From assembly GCA_963751835.1 (NCBI GenBank), contig CAVVWD010000005.1, positions 43,952-107,951 of the forward strand: a DNA stretch of 64,000 nt, given 5' to 3'. A program made the translations under genes and the position numbers. The notes under the pieces are model-generated. The model was not told the DNA's origin and made no database searches. It saw nothing but the letters and a program-made list of their open reading frames with translations. Positions 50,921-58,902 of this stretch are shown here, piece by piece (the first letter of the stretch is position 1; each line of letters opens with the position of its first letter). Source of the stretch: JACVRW01 sp963751835 (GTDB lineage Bacteria; Actinomycetota; Thermoleophilia; Solirubrobacterales; Thermoleophilaceae).

Positions 50921-53247
50921 CCGAGCAGGTCGAGCGCCGCGCCTACGACGCTCTCCGCGTCGATCTCGTGGTGGCGGTAGACGTCGGCGAGGTCGCCCGA
51001 CTGCCCGAAGCGCGTGACCCCGAGCGGGGTGAGCGGCACCTCATTCACGGTGGCGAGAAAGGCCAGGGCGTGGGGATCGCCGTCGAGGACGGTCACGATC
51101 GGGGCAGCCCGGTCGCGTGGCAGCAGCTCGTCGAGAATGGCGTCGTCGTGCTCCCCGAACCCGGCCCTGGCCCGCAGTGCGCGGAAGAGGAGGTCGGCGC
51201 TCGTCACGCAGATCACCTCGACCTCGTCGCCCAGGACGCCGGCCGCCTCGAGCAGCTCGGGCATCACGGCGCCCATGCCGACCAGCGTCACGCTTGGCGC
51301 CGCGCGTGCCCGCCGCAGCGGGTAGCCGCCGGCCAGGACGAGACGGCGGCGCTCCTCGCTCGTGTCACCGCCGGTCAGTCCCTGATCGATCGGTCGCGTG
51401 GAGAGCCGGAAGTAGGCCGATTCGCCGCCCGGACGCCCGAGCCGCGACAACGCGTGGAGCAGCGTCCACTCGAGGTCCTGGCCGAAGGCGGGCTCCCAGG
51501 CCGTGCAGCCCGGCTGTCCGATCCCGATCGACGGCGTCACGATCGACTGGTGGGCGCCGCCCTCGGGCGCGAGCGAGACCCCGGACGGGGTCCCGACTAG
51601 GATCGACTGGCCGCCCGCGTAGATGCCGAACGACCATGGCTCGAGAGCGCGGCCGACGAACGGGTCGTAGATCGTCCCGATCGGCAGCAGCGGCTGGCCG
51701 TAGCGGCTCCAGGTGGCGCCCAGCTCGCCGAGCAGCCCGACCAGGTTGGTCTCGGCGATCCCGAGCTCGATGTGGCCCCCGCTGGGCGTCTCGTGCCAGT
51801 GGACGAGGGTCTGCGAATCGTCCTCGAACCAGTCGCGGCGCTCCCCGACCGACCAGATTCCCGCCTTGTTGATCCAGCCGCCGAGGTTGGTGGAGCTCGC
51901 GACGTCGGGGCTCACCGTGACGACGCGCTCGGCGACCTTCGGCGCGTCGTGCACGAGGTCCACGAAGAAGCGGCCGAACGCCTGCTGGGTCGACTCCTTG
52001 CCGCGGTGCGTGCGGCCGAGCCGCACCGGCACCGCCGGGGGCTCGCGCGGCTCGGGCTCCTCCCGTGCGAGCGCGCCGGCCGCGGCGGCCGTGAGCTCGG
52101 CCTCGGGACTGGCGGGGTCGAACGGCGCCCACGGGTGGTCGGCATCGGCGCCGAGCTGCTCCGCCAGCTCCGCGAACTGCTCGACCGTGAGCAGCGCCGA
52201 GTGGTTCTCCGGGTGGCCTTCGATCGGCAGCGACCAGCCCTTGAGCGTGTAGGCGAACACCACCGTGGGGCGGTCGTGCTCCACCGCCCTGTAGGCCTCG
52301 ATCAGCTTGCCGAGGTCGTGGCCGCCGAGGTCCCGGAAGCCGGCGCGCAGCTCGTCGTCCTCGAGCTCGCCCACGAGCTTCGCGAGCTCACGGCGATCGC
52401 CGGGCAGGCGCTCACGCAGCTCCTCCGCGGGCGCGCGCAGCAGGCGCTGGTACTCCTCGTTCGGCATCTCGTCGATGCGGTCGCGAAGCTCCGGCCCGCC
52501 CGGCCGCTCGAAGAGCGCCTCGAGCCGGCGCCCGTACTTGACCGTCAGCACCTGCCAGCCCGCCGCCTCGAACATCCCCGCGAGGCGGCCGAAGGCGATG
52601 TCGGGCACCACGCGGTCGAGCGACTGGCGGTTGAGGTCGACCACCCACAGCACCTCGCCGAGATGCGCCACCCAGGGATCGGCGATCGCCTCCCAGACGG
52701 CGCCCTCGTCGAGCTCGGCGTCGCCAAGCAGGGCGATCTGGCGGCCCATGGGCGGCGCCTCGAGCCGGTGGTACTCGAGGTAACGGCGAGCGATGGCGCC
52801 CCAGATCGGCGCGGTGGCGCCGATGCCGACCGAGCCCGTCGAGTAGTCGACCGGATCCGGGTCCTTCGTGCGGCTCGGATAGCTCTGGAGACCGCCGAAC
52901 TCACGGAGCGACTCGAGGTAGTGCTCGTCGAGCAGGCCGAGCAGGTAGTTGATCGCGTGCAGCACGGGCGATGCGTGGGGCTTGACCGAGACCCGGTCCT
53001 CGGCGCGCAGCTCCGAGAACCACAGCGCGGTCATCAGGCTCACCATCGACGCGCTCGAGGCCTGGTGTCCGCCCACCTTCACGCCCGAGCGGGTCTCCCT
53101 CACACGGTTGGCGTGGTGGACGATCGCGGTGGCGAGCCACAGCACGCGACGCTCGACGGCGCGGAGCGTCTCGAGGTCAGCCTGCGCGGGCGGCGGCGAC
53201 GGCTTCGTCGTGGTCTGTGAACCACTCAAGGGACGCGATTTTCCCAC
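50917..53247 (-). CDS. thiamine-diphosphate enzyme, AceE/transketolase-like E1
   Basis: A 776-residue (longest frame) homodimeric E1-type enzyme. The diphosphate/Mg2+ motif reads GDAELDEGAVWEAI to DLNRQSLD, as in AceE (GDGEMDE to NLQRLD). The transketolase pyrimidine domain (FVDLVHDAPKVAERVVTVSP) and the C-terminal domain follow. It resembles actinobacterial 'pyruvate dehydrogenase E1-like/transketolase' proteins that lack a linked E2. The true start is uncertain: GTG 53247, TTG 53229 or GTG near 53144; the longest form overlaps the upstream gene by 71 bases. Substrate may be pyruvate or another 2-oxo acid. Confidence 0.82.
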   Translation of the reverse strand: MGKSRPLSGSQTTTKPSPPPAQADLETLRAVERRVLWLATAIVHHANRVRETRSGVKVGGHQASSASMVSLMTALWFSELRAEDRVSVKPHASPVLHAINYLLGLLDEHYLESLREFGGLQSYPSRTKDPDPVDYSTGSVGIGATAPIWGAIARRYLEYHRLEAPPMGRQIALLGDAELDEGAVWEAIADPWVAHLGEVLWVVDLNRQSLDRVVPDIAFGRLAGMFEAAGWQVLTVKYGRRLEALFERPGGPELRDRIDEMPNEEYQRLLRAPAEELRERLPGDRRELAKLVGELEDDELRAGFRDLGGHDLGKLIEAYRAVEHDRPTVVFAYTLKGWSLPIEGHPENHSALLTVEQFAELAEQLGADADHPWAPFDPASPEAELTAAAAGALAREEPEPREPPAVPVRLGRTHRGKESTQQAFGRFFVDLVHDAPKVAERVVTVSPDVASSTNLGGWINKAGIWSVGERRDWFEDDSQTLVHWHETPSGGHIELGIAETNLVGLLGELGATWSRYGQPLLPIGTIYDPFVGRALEPWSFGIYAGGQSILVGTPSGVSLAPEGGAHQSIVTPSIGIGQPGCTAWEPAFGQDLEWTLLHALSRLGRPGGESAYFRLSTRPIDQGLTGGDTSEERRRLVLAGGYPLRRARAAPSVTLVGMGAVMPELLEAAGVLGDEVEVICVTSADLLFRALRARAGFGEHDDAILDELLPRDRAAPIVTVLDGDPHALAFLATVNEVPLTPLGVTRFGQSGDLADVYRHHEIDAESVVGAALDLLG

Positions 53248-53575
53248 CTCGAAGCGTCAGCAGGATCACGAACGGCAAGTCCCCCTCGATGCCGCTCGCG
53301 CGCCCGCGTGTGATCCAGGCGCCGCTCGCCACCACACGGTCGCCATGGGCCTCGATCCGCTCGGCCTCGATCCGGCTCGACTCCCAGACGGACCGCCACT
53401 GCTCGATGTTGGCTCGCACGCCGTCGTGGCCGTGGTACTCGGCCTGCTCCGGCCATTCCGGACCCGCGATCATCGCGGCGTCCTCCGTGTAGAGCCCGAC
53501 GATGCCCTCGATGTCGCCGGCGTTCCACAGGTCGATGAGGTCGCGGGCCAGCTGCAGGTTGTCCGCCTCGGCCAT
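53177..53575 (-). CDS. SnoaL/NTF2-like protein
   Basis: A 132-residue cystatin-like fold protein: DNLQLARDLIDLWNAGDIEG, LYTEDAAMIAGPEWPEQ, IEQWRSVWESSRIEAERIEA and a final strand IASLEWFTDHDEAVAAA. The family includes ketosteroid isomerase-type enzymes and ligand-binding proteins; no clear catalytic pair is visible. ATG 53575 starts just 15 bases after the end of the SRP RNA, so it may be co-transcribed. Its 3' end overlaps the E1 reading frame. Confidence 0.78.
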   Translation of the reverse strand: MAEADNLQLARDLIDLWNAGDIEGIVGLYTEDAAMIAGPEWPEQAEYHGHDGVRANIEQWRSVWESSRIEAERIEAHGDRVVASGAWITRGRASGIEGDLPFVILLTLRGGKIASLEWFTDHDEAVAAARAG

Positions 53576-53589
53576 GGGAGATGAAAGGC

Positions 53590-53863
53590 GGACCGTGCAC
53601 CCTTCCTCGAAATCCGGTCTTGGGCGTGCCCGCCGGTCTTCGGCTCCGGCCAGGCTGCTCCGCGGCGCACGAGCGGTATCGCTTAAGGCTGCTTCCTCCC
53701 GGATCTGACCTGGTTCGCGAGCGCTCGCCGCGCGGGACCCGGCCATCGACGCCTCTGTCCGGCGTACTGGCCCCAAGGCCGAAATCCCTCGGTCGGGAAT
53801 TCAGCCCCGCTAGAGCGGCTTGCGGGTGACAGGGCACCGCTACCTCCCCGCCTAGCACGGTCC
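53590..53863 (-). ncRNA. ffs: signal recognition particle RNA, large form with Alu domain
   Basis: A 274-nt RNA on the minus strand. The two ends pair exactly (GGACCGTGC with GCACGGTCC). The Alu-domain part near the 5' end reads GGCGGGGAGGTAGCGGTGCC followed by CTGTCACCCGCAAGCC, almost as in Bacillus scRNA. The helix-8 hairpin bound by Ffh is GAACCAGGTCAGATCC then GGGAGGAAGCAGCC (53681-53716), with flanking stems built from CGCGGCGAGCG and CGCTCGTGCGCCGCG. Together with Ffh it targets membrane proteins. TAGGCT at 53871-53876 (minus) is a likely -10 box. Confidence 0.93.
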
Positions 53864-53870
53864 ATGGCCA

Positions 53871-53876
53871 AGCCTA
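53871..53876 (-). promoter_or_regulatory. -10 box (TAGGCT) of the SRP RNA gene
   Basis: TAGGCT on the minus strand lies seven bases before the first base of the SRP RNA (53863), the normal distance between a -10 element and the transcription start. Confidence 0.6.
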
Positions 53877-53903
53877 GCGCGCAGCGCGATTAATCTGCGC
53901 GCG
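53877..53903. promoter_or_regulatory. 8-bp inverted repeat between SRP RNA and ridA
   Basis: GCGCGCAG (53877-53884) and CTGCGCGC (53896-53903), perfect, with an AT-rich 11-base centre (CGCGATTAATC). It abuts the SRP RNA promoter and precedes the ridA ribosome-binding site by about a dozen bases, so it could be an operator acting on either or both genes. Confidence 0.45.
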
Positions 53904-53927
53904 CAGCAACCAATCGAGAGGAGCTCC

Positions 53928-54314
53928 ATGGCACTACGCATGCCCGTGTCCACCGACAATGCCCCTGCGGCGATCGGCCCCTACAGCCAGGCGATCCGCA
54001 CCGGCTCGCTGCTGTTCTGCTCGGGGCAGGTGGCGCTCGACCCGTCGACCGGCGAGCTCGTCAAGGAGGACGTGGAGGGGCAGGCGCGCCGCTGCCTCGA
54101 GAACCTCTCGGCGGTCTGCCAGGCTGCTGGGGCATCGCTGTCGCAGGCGGTCCGCTGCACCGTCTACCTGGCCGACATGGGCGATTTCACGCGCGTCAAT
54201 GGCGCTTACGCCGAGTACTTCGGCAGCGACGACCCACCGGCTCGCGTGGCCATCGGCGTGGCCGGCTTGCCGAAGGGTGCGGACGTCGAGATCGACGCGA
54301 TCGTGGCGCTCTAA
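53928..54314 (+). CDS. ridA: RidA/YjgF/YER057c reactive-intermediate deaminase
   Basis: A 128-residue trimeric enzyme that hydrolyses reactive enamine/imine intermediates released by PLP enzymes. Conserved sites: APAAIGPYSQAIRTGSLLF, GDFTRVNGAYAEYF and DDPPARVAIGVAGLP with the catalytic Arg, plus DVEIDAIVAL at the end. AGAGGAG lies six bases before ATG 53928. It is convergent with kynureninase, a PLP enzyme (four-base overlap of stops), a possible functional link. Confidence 0.95.
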   Translation: MALRMPVSTDNAPAAIGPYSQAIRTGSLLFCSGQVALDPSTGELVKEDVEGQARRCLENLSAVCQAAGASLSQAVRCTVYLADMGDFTRVNGAYAEYFGSDDPPARVAIGVAGLPKGADVEIDAIVAL

Positions 54315-55537
54315 GTCACTCGCCGCCAGGTCGGGTCGACCTCGCGCTGCTCGCCTCTCTCGACCAGCGAACGCAACCGGTCGATGGCGTCGTGCACGTC
54401 CACGAAGCGCGTGTACAGGGGCGGCAGGCCGAGGCGAATCGAGTCCGGGCCGCGAAAGTCCGGGATCACCCGGGCGCGCTCGATGAGCGCGCGCGAGATC
54501 GGCCAGGCCTCGGCGTGGCGGAGGCTCACGTGCGCGCCGCGGCGCCTCGCGTCGCGCGGGCTCCCGAGCTCGAAGCCGAGAGGCGCGAGCCAGGCGTCGT
54601 GCAGCTCGACCAGGTATGTCGTGAGCGCCTCGGCCTTGGCCCGTATGCGTTCGATTCCGGCCTCCGCGACCAGCTTTGCCCCCTCCTCGATGGCAACGAG
54701 TGCCGGAACGTTGGGGGTGCCGGTCAGGAAGCCACGCACGCCGGGCTCGGCGTCGTAGGGGCGCTCCATCTCGAACTGCCGCTGCTGGCCAAACCATCCC
54801 TGTACCGGGTTTCTTAAACCGGGCTGGAGCTCCTCGCGCACGTACACGAAGGCCGGCGCGCCAGGCCCCGCGTTCAGGTACTTGTAGGTGCAGCCCACCG
54901 CCAGGCCGACCCCTACCGGAGCGAGCACGCCCGCCGAGTGGCTCAGGTCCCAGACGACCGGGGCGCTCGCCGCGCTCTCGATCGCCCGAGTGTCGGCGAG
55001 CGCACCGGAGCGGTAGTTCACGTGCGAGAGGCAGACGAGCGCCACCTGCCGTGTGCCGCACGCTTCTGCCACGTCCTCGGCGCTCGGCCCGTCGAGCGGA
55101 TCGGACTCGAACAGCGTGAGCTCGCGCCGGTGCGCCGAGGCGAGGCCCTCGAGCACGTAGCGATCGGTCGGGAACTCGTCACGGGGCGCGACAATCGCCC
55201 CGGGACGGCCGGCGAGCAGCGCCGCGGCGAGCTTGTAGAGGTTGACGGTGGTGGAGTCGGAGACGATCACCTCGCCCGGGCGCGCGCCGAGCGCCGCCTC
55301 GGCGAGCAGGTCCCCCACCCGCACGGGGAGCTCGATCCACTCGTCCCAGGCGGTCACGAGCTCCTCGCCCCACTGGTCGACGAGCTTGCCGATCCGCTCG
55401 CGGCTGGCGCTTGGAAGCCGGCCGAGCGAGTTGCCGTCTAGGTAGATCGTTTCGGGGTCGCCGATCACGAAGCGCTCGCGAAACGGCGCGAGTGGATCCT
55501 CCGCATCGAGCTGCTCGGCACGGGCGCGCTCGATCAC
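54311..55537 (-). CDS. kynU: kynureninase
   Basis: A 408-residue PLP-dependent hydrolase that cleaves kynurenine or 3-hydroxykynurenine to (hydroxy)anthranilate and alanine. Signatures: YLDGNSLGRLPSASRERI, VIVSDSTTVNLYKLAAALL, VVWDLSHSAGVLAPVGVG with the Asp of the PLP pocket, and the Schiff-base Lys near residue 219 in GCTYKYLNAGPGAPAF. GTG 55537 is chosen because its GTGA overlaps the stop of the formamidase-like gene upstream. This places two consecutive steps of tryptophan catabolism together. Confidence 0.93.
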   Translation of the reverse strand: MIERARAEQLDAEDPLAPFRERFVIGDPETIYLDGNSLGRLPSASRERIGKLVDQWGEELVTAWDEWIELPVRVGDLLAEAALGARPGEVIVSDSTTVNLYKLAAALLAGRPGAIVAPRDEFPTDRYVLEGLASAHRRELTLFESDPLDGPSAEDVAEACGTRQVALVCLSHVNYRSGALADTRAIESAASAPVVWDLSHSAGVLAPVGVGLAVGCTYKYLNAGPGAPAFVYVREELQPGLRNPVQGWFGQQRQFEMERPYDAEPGVRGFLTGTPNVPALVAIEEGAKLVAEAGIERIRAKAEALTTYLVELHDAWLAPLGFELGSPRDARRRGAHVSLRHAEAWPISRALIERARVIPDFRGPDSIRLGLPPLYTRFVDVHDAIDRLRSLVERGEQREVDPTWRRVT

Positions 55538-56308
55538 CTGTCCTCCAGCCAGGTCGTGACGACCCGCCACGCGTCGGAGCTCGGGTCGAGATGCTCGAAG
55601 TGGCCGTCAGCCCGGAAGCTCGACGAGCTGGCACGGATCGCCGCCTTCGGCGGCCCACTGGGCGTAGCGGCGGGCGATAGCGATCGGGACGACGTCGTCC
55701 GCATCGCCGTGGACGAGCAGCTGGGGCAGGCCGAGCGGCAGCCGCTCGATCGGCGAGGCGAGGTCGTAGCGGCCAGGGCGCCTTACAGGCGACCCGCCGA
55801 GTAGCGACTCGGCCGCTCCTCGCGACAGCCCCAGACGCGCCGCCTCGCGGAGGTCGACGACTCCCGCCTGCGCGACGGCGGCCACCGGGCGGATTTGGGG
55901 GTCGCCCCCCGGAACCTCGGCGGACAGGTCGCGCCGGGCGGCGGCCCAGAGCGCGAGCTGTCCGCCCGCCGAGTGGCCGATCGTGACGACGCGTGCGAGG
56001 TCGAGCGACTCTCGGAGGCGGCCGAGCTCGTCAATCCCCGCGGCGACGTCCTCGAACGTGGCGGGCCAGCCGCCGCGGCTGCGCCACCCGAGCCGGCGGT
56101 ACTCGAGGTTCCATGCGGCCCAGCCGCGCGCGGCGAGATCGGCCGCGAGCTCGTCCTCCTGGCGCAGGTCGTAGCGCGCTCGCCAGAACCCGCCGTGGAT
56201 CAGGACAGCAACCGGAAAGGGCCCGTGGCCCTCCGGCAGCGTCAGCTCGCCGAACTGGTCTCGCCGCTCACCGTAGGGGTACTTGCGCGACTCGATGCCG
56301 CGGAAGTA
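55534..56308 (-). CDS. kynurenine-formamidase-like alpha/beta hydrolase (frameshifted, no normal start codon)
   Basis: About 257 residues after repair. HGGFW (near residue 39) is the oxyanion motif typical of arylformamidases, the nucleophile elbow is GHSAGG (near 121), the Asp is in VHGDADDVVP and the His in GHFEHLDP. Together with kynU next door it should hydrolyse N-formylkynurenine. Two faults: the reading frame breaks at LPG (near 55610), where dropping one G gives ADGHFEHLDPSSDAWRVV and a stop overlapping kynU; and no ATG, GTG or TTG lies between the upstream in-frame stop (56309-56311) and the conserved YPYGERRDQFGEL region. Confidence 0.75.
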
Positions 56309-56345
56309 TCACCGGCGCTGCGCGACGGCCGAGCGGCCGCTCGGA

Positions 56346-56900
56346 TCAGTCGTCGCTATCTCTGTCTCTGTCGCCCTTGCCGCCCTCGAGCTGGGCCCGG
56401 ATCTCACCTCCTGGGTACAAGGTGCTATGGACGTTGGCGTAGGTAACGCCTGCGCGGATGGCAGCAACGAGCTCGTCGAACTGACCGGCGCTGATTCCCT
56501 GTCCGGCTGGGCCGATCACGTCGGCCGGCCTGATCGTGCCGGTGACAGTGGCCGGAGCCGGGGGACAGGCCTGCGTCCCGGCGGGTCCGTTGCCCAAGTT
56601 CGTGCAGAAGAACACGCTGATCCCGCCACTCTGCCTCGGGCCGCCCAAGTGAATGTGCGCCTGGGTGACGGTGCCCTCGAGGTCCGCGTAGCGGAGCCTG
56701 TACGAGATCTCCTGCCGACTCTCGTCGATGCGGGCCCTGAACGAGCCGTTACCGGTCGTAGAGAGAACGAGCGGGTCCTCCTCGTAACCGGTGAGCTCCT
56801 CGCGGATGCTGCCACCACCGCCGGCCACCGCGACGGTGCCGGCGGCGGCCACCGCTGCGAGGGCCGCGACCCCCACAGCGAGCTTGACACGCCCCTTCAT
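56346..56900 (-). CDS. secreted CHRD-domain protein
   Basis: A 184-residue exported protein: signal peptide (residues about 1-28, LAVGVAALAAVAAAGTVAVA), then one CHRD domain with strand motifs TGYEEDPLVLSTTGNGSFRA, THIHLG-like AHIHLGGPRQSGGISVFF and NVHSTLYPGGEIRAQL, and an acidic end (GDRDRDSDD). CHRD domains are found in chordin and many bacterial surface proteins; bound ligand unknown. AGGAGGTG before ATG 56900 is the best ribosome-binding site in the window, so this protein is probably abundant. Confidence 0.88.
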   Translation of the reverse strand: MKGRVKLAVGVAALAAVAAAGTVAVAGGGGSIREELTGYEEDPLVLSTTGNGSFRARIDESRQEISYRLRYADLEGTVTQAHIHLGGPRQSGGISVFFCTNLGNGPAGTQACPPAPATVTGTIRPADVIGPAGQGISAGQFDELVAAIRAGVTYANVHSTLYPGGEIRAQLEGGKGDRDRDSDD

Positions 56901-57002
56901 CACCAAACCACCTCCTGGGATGAGACTGCGGTGGGGTAGGTCTACCCCAAACCGATACGCGCCGTGCCCCACCGACCAAAGCTGGCGCAAAGGCCTCGGC
57001 TT

Positions 57003-57956
57003 CTACGAAGCTCCCAGGTCGGGCCGATTGAGCGTCTCCCCCAGCGGGACCCCCTCGGCGATCTCCTTCTCGCGTTCAATCTCCGCGTTCAGCTCGGCCC
57101 CGAAGAGAAGCGCCACGTTCGTGAGCCATAGCCAGCCCACCAGCACGATCGCGCCCGTGAAGGCACCGTAGAGCGCCCCGACGTCGGCGATGCTCTCCAG
57201 GTAGGTCCCCAGTCCGATGGACGCGAGGAGCCATGCCAGGACGCCCACGATCGCGCCGGGCGTAACCCAGCGGAAGGAACGCTGCTCCACGTCGGGCGTG
57301 ACGTAGTAGATGTAGGCGAACGCGAGCATCGCCGCGAGCAGGGCGCCCGGCCAACGGACGATGCTCCAGACGTCGGCCACCGTGGAACCAAGCCCGATGA
57401 AGCCGAACATGTCGTCGGCGAAACGGCCGCCGACGAACACCATCACCAGACTGGACAGCACGAGCGTCATCAGAACTGCCGTGGAAAGCAAGTCGACTGC
57501 CTTGCGGCGCAGGAACCCGCGCCCGGCGTGCACCTCGAACACGACGTTGAGCGCTCGTCGCGCCGCTTCGAGCACGCCGGTCGTCCCGTACAGCGCCACG
57601 ACCACACTGACGATCAGGGCCGATGCGGCGGTCCCCTTGCTCTGGAGGGCCGTTCGCAGCGAGCGGTCCAACGGGTCGACCACCGAAGCGGGCACGACGT
57701 CCTCGAGGTAGTTGATGATCGCGTTGTAGGTCTCCGGGTACTGCCCGAGCAAGCCGAGCAGGGAGAGCCCGAGAAGCGCGGCCGGGAACAGCGACATCAG
57801 CGAGTAGTAGGTGAGCGCCCCCGCGTGATGGGTGATCTGGTCGTCGTAGAAGGACACGAGCGTCCGCTTGAGGATCGTCCCGACGCGGCGCATCGGGCGC
57901 GCCCGGGGCGGCGGGATATGAGCCTTCGCGTCTCTGAGCACAGGGGGAGCCGACAT
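57003..57956 (-). CDS. YihY/BrkB family membrane protein
   Basis: A 317-residue inner-membrane protein with six helices (YYSLMSLFPAALLGLSLLGL; ALIVSVVVALYGTTGVLEAA; and four more) and cytoplasmic ends. The family was once annotated as RNase BN; it is now thought to be an envelope transporter or accessory protein. ATG 57956 is chosen because the longer frame runs backwards over the tRNA gene and there encodes only tRNA-complement residues. Function unknown. Confidence 0.9.
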   Translation of the reverse strand: MSAPPVLRDAKAHIPPPRARPMRRVGTILKRTLVSFYDDQITHHAGALTYYSLMSLFPAALLGLSLLGLLGQYPETYNAIINYLEDVVPASVVDPLDRSLRTALQSKGTAASALIVSVVVALYGTTGVLEAARRALNVVFEVHAGRGFLRRKAVDLLSTAVLMTLVLSSLVMVFVGGRFADDMFGFIGLGSTVADVWSIVRWPGALLAAMLAFAYIYYVTPDVEQRSFRWVTPGAIVGVLAWLLASIGLGTYLESIADVGALYGAFTGAIVLVGWLWLTNVALLFGAELNAEIEREKEIAEGVPLGETLNRPDLGAS

Positions 57957-58016
57957 TGCGGGAGACCTAGTCACCTGTTTTCGAAGGCGCGTCGGACTAA
58001 ACTCGTGGCCTCTCCC

Positions 58017-58088
58017 GGGCGCGTAGCTCAGCGGGAGAGCGCTCGCCTCACACGCGAGAGGTCGCTGGTTCGAACCCAGCCGCGCCCA
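58017..58088 (+). tRNA. tRNA-Val (anticodon CAC)
   Basis: A 72-nt cloverleaf: acceptor GGGCGCG pairs with CGCGCCC (then A), D-arm GCTCAGCGGGAGAGC, anticodon stem CTCGC...GCGAG with the loop CTCACAC (anticodon CAC), and T-arm CTGGTTCGAACCCAG. CCA is not encoded. TAAACT at 57998-58003 is a likely -10 box. The flanking sequence contains remnants of tyrosine recombinases, which commonly use tRNA 3' ends as attachment sites. Confidence 0.97.
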
Positions 58089-58156
58089 TCCGGAAAGTCC
58101 CTGCAAACGCACGGTTTATTTGATCGCGCTGAATGTCCAGTTCCGCGCGTTTGGGG

Positions 58157-58429
58157 TCAATCGGTGCTCTCTGGCCCATTCTCTGGCCCAAAAACAGTGG
58201 CTTCGCCGGCAACCGGCGGGCCTCCGCCGTTGCTTTGAAGCGCGGAAGTCTTCGCGGTTGGGCCCCCGTGGATGAGCTCGTCGAGGGCCTTGGCCACACC
58301 GCTGCGATCACGCTTCAGCAGGTGCGCGTAGATCCGGAGGGTCGTCTTGGGGTCGGCGTGTCCCACCTGGCCCATCACGTATCGACTTGGATGAAAGGCG
58401 GCACTCCCCTCGTTGCATGCAAGGCGCAA
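58157..58429 (-). pseudogene. tyrosine recombinase (phage integrase) C-terminal fragment
   Basis: About 90 residues with the last catalytic part of a site-specific integrase: SRYVMGQVGHADPKTTLRIY followed by AHLL, which holds the His of the GH box and the nucleophilic Tyr. The Arg/Lys-containing upstream part and the whole core-binding domain are missing; the frame only extends a few codons further upstream. The remnant lies 69 bases from the tRNA-Val gene, on the opposite strand, as expected if an integrated element once used this tRNA. Confidence 0.75.
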
Positions 58430-58464
58430 GCGGGCAGCTCGCGGCGAGAATGGATTTCATCGCG

Positions 58465-58902
58465 CTAGTGCGACGAGGAACGGCTCAGTGCGGCTTCGAT
58501 TCGTTCGAGCCGGCTGTCGACTTGACGGAGTTGCTCCGCCATCGCAGTCTCGGCATCCGAGGGCTCATGCCGTGAGCGTGACACGAAGGTGCTCGTGATC
58601 GAGGCGGTGATGACCGTCAGGAAGGCGATCCCCAAGAGCATGACGAGCACGGCGAGGAGCCGTCCGGTGAGATTCGCTGGAACGTTGTCGCCGTACCCGA
58701 CGGTCGTGACGGTCTGGACGGCCCACCAGAGCCCTGATCCGATCGACTGAAAGTTCGCGCCGTCGACGAGGGTCATCAGGAGCCCGGCGCCGACGGTGAT
58801 CAGGGTCGACACCGTGGCGATCACGATGGTGGCGCCACGCGGCGTGGTCGCGCGAGCCACCGCCTTGTCGAGCCGCCGTTCGAGCCTAGACTCGTCGGCC
58901 AT
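58465..58902 (-). CDS. two-TM potassium channel
   Basis: A 145-residue protein: helix 1 (IVIATVSTLITVGAGLLMTL), pore helix WWAVQTVTTVGYGD with the K+ selectivity filter TVGYGD at about residues 66-71, helix 2 (LLAVLVMLLGIAFLTVITAS) and a C-terminal coiled coil (AMAEQLRQVDSRLERIEAAL). This is the minimal tetrameric K+ channel plan (KcsA/MthK without RCK). ATG 58902 begins the charged N-terminus; frame upstream of it reads through tRNA-like sequence. It sits among mobile-element remnants and may have been acquired. Confidence 0.88.
   Translation of the reverse strand: MADESRLERRLDKAVARATTPRGATIVIATVSTLITVGAGLLMTLVDGANFQSIGSGLWWAVQTVTTVGYGDNVPANLTGRLLAVLVMLLGIAFLTVITASITSTFVSRSRHEPSDAETAMAEQLRQVDSRLERIEAALSRSSSH

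Noticed and set aside
57957..58112. N-terminal extension of the YihY frame
   Set aside because: It translates the complement of tRNA-Val, giving the well-known spurious 'LGSNQRPLACEASALPLSY' type sequence.
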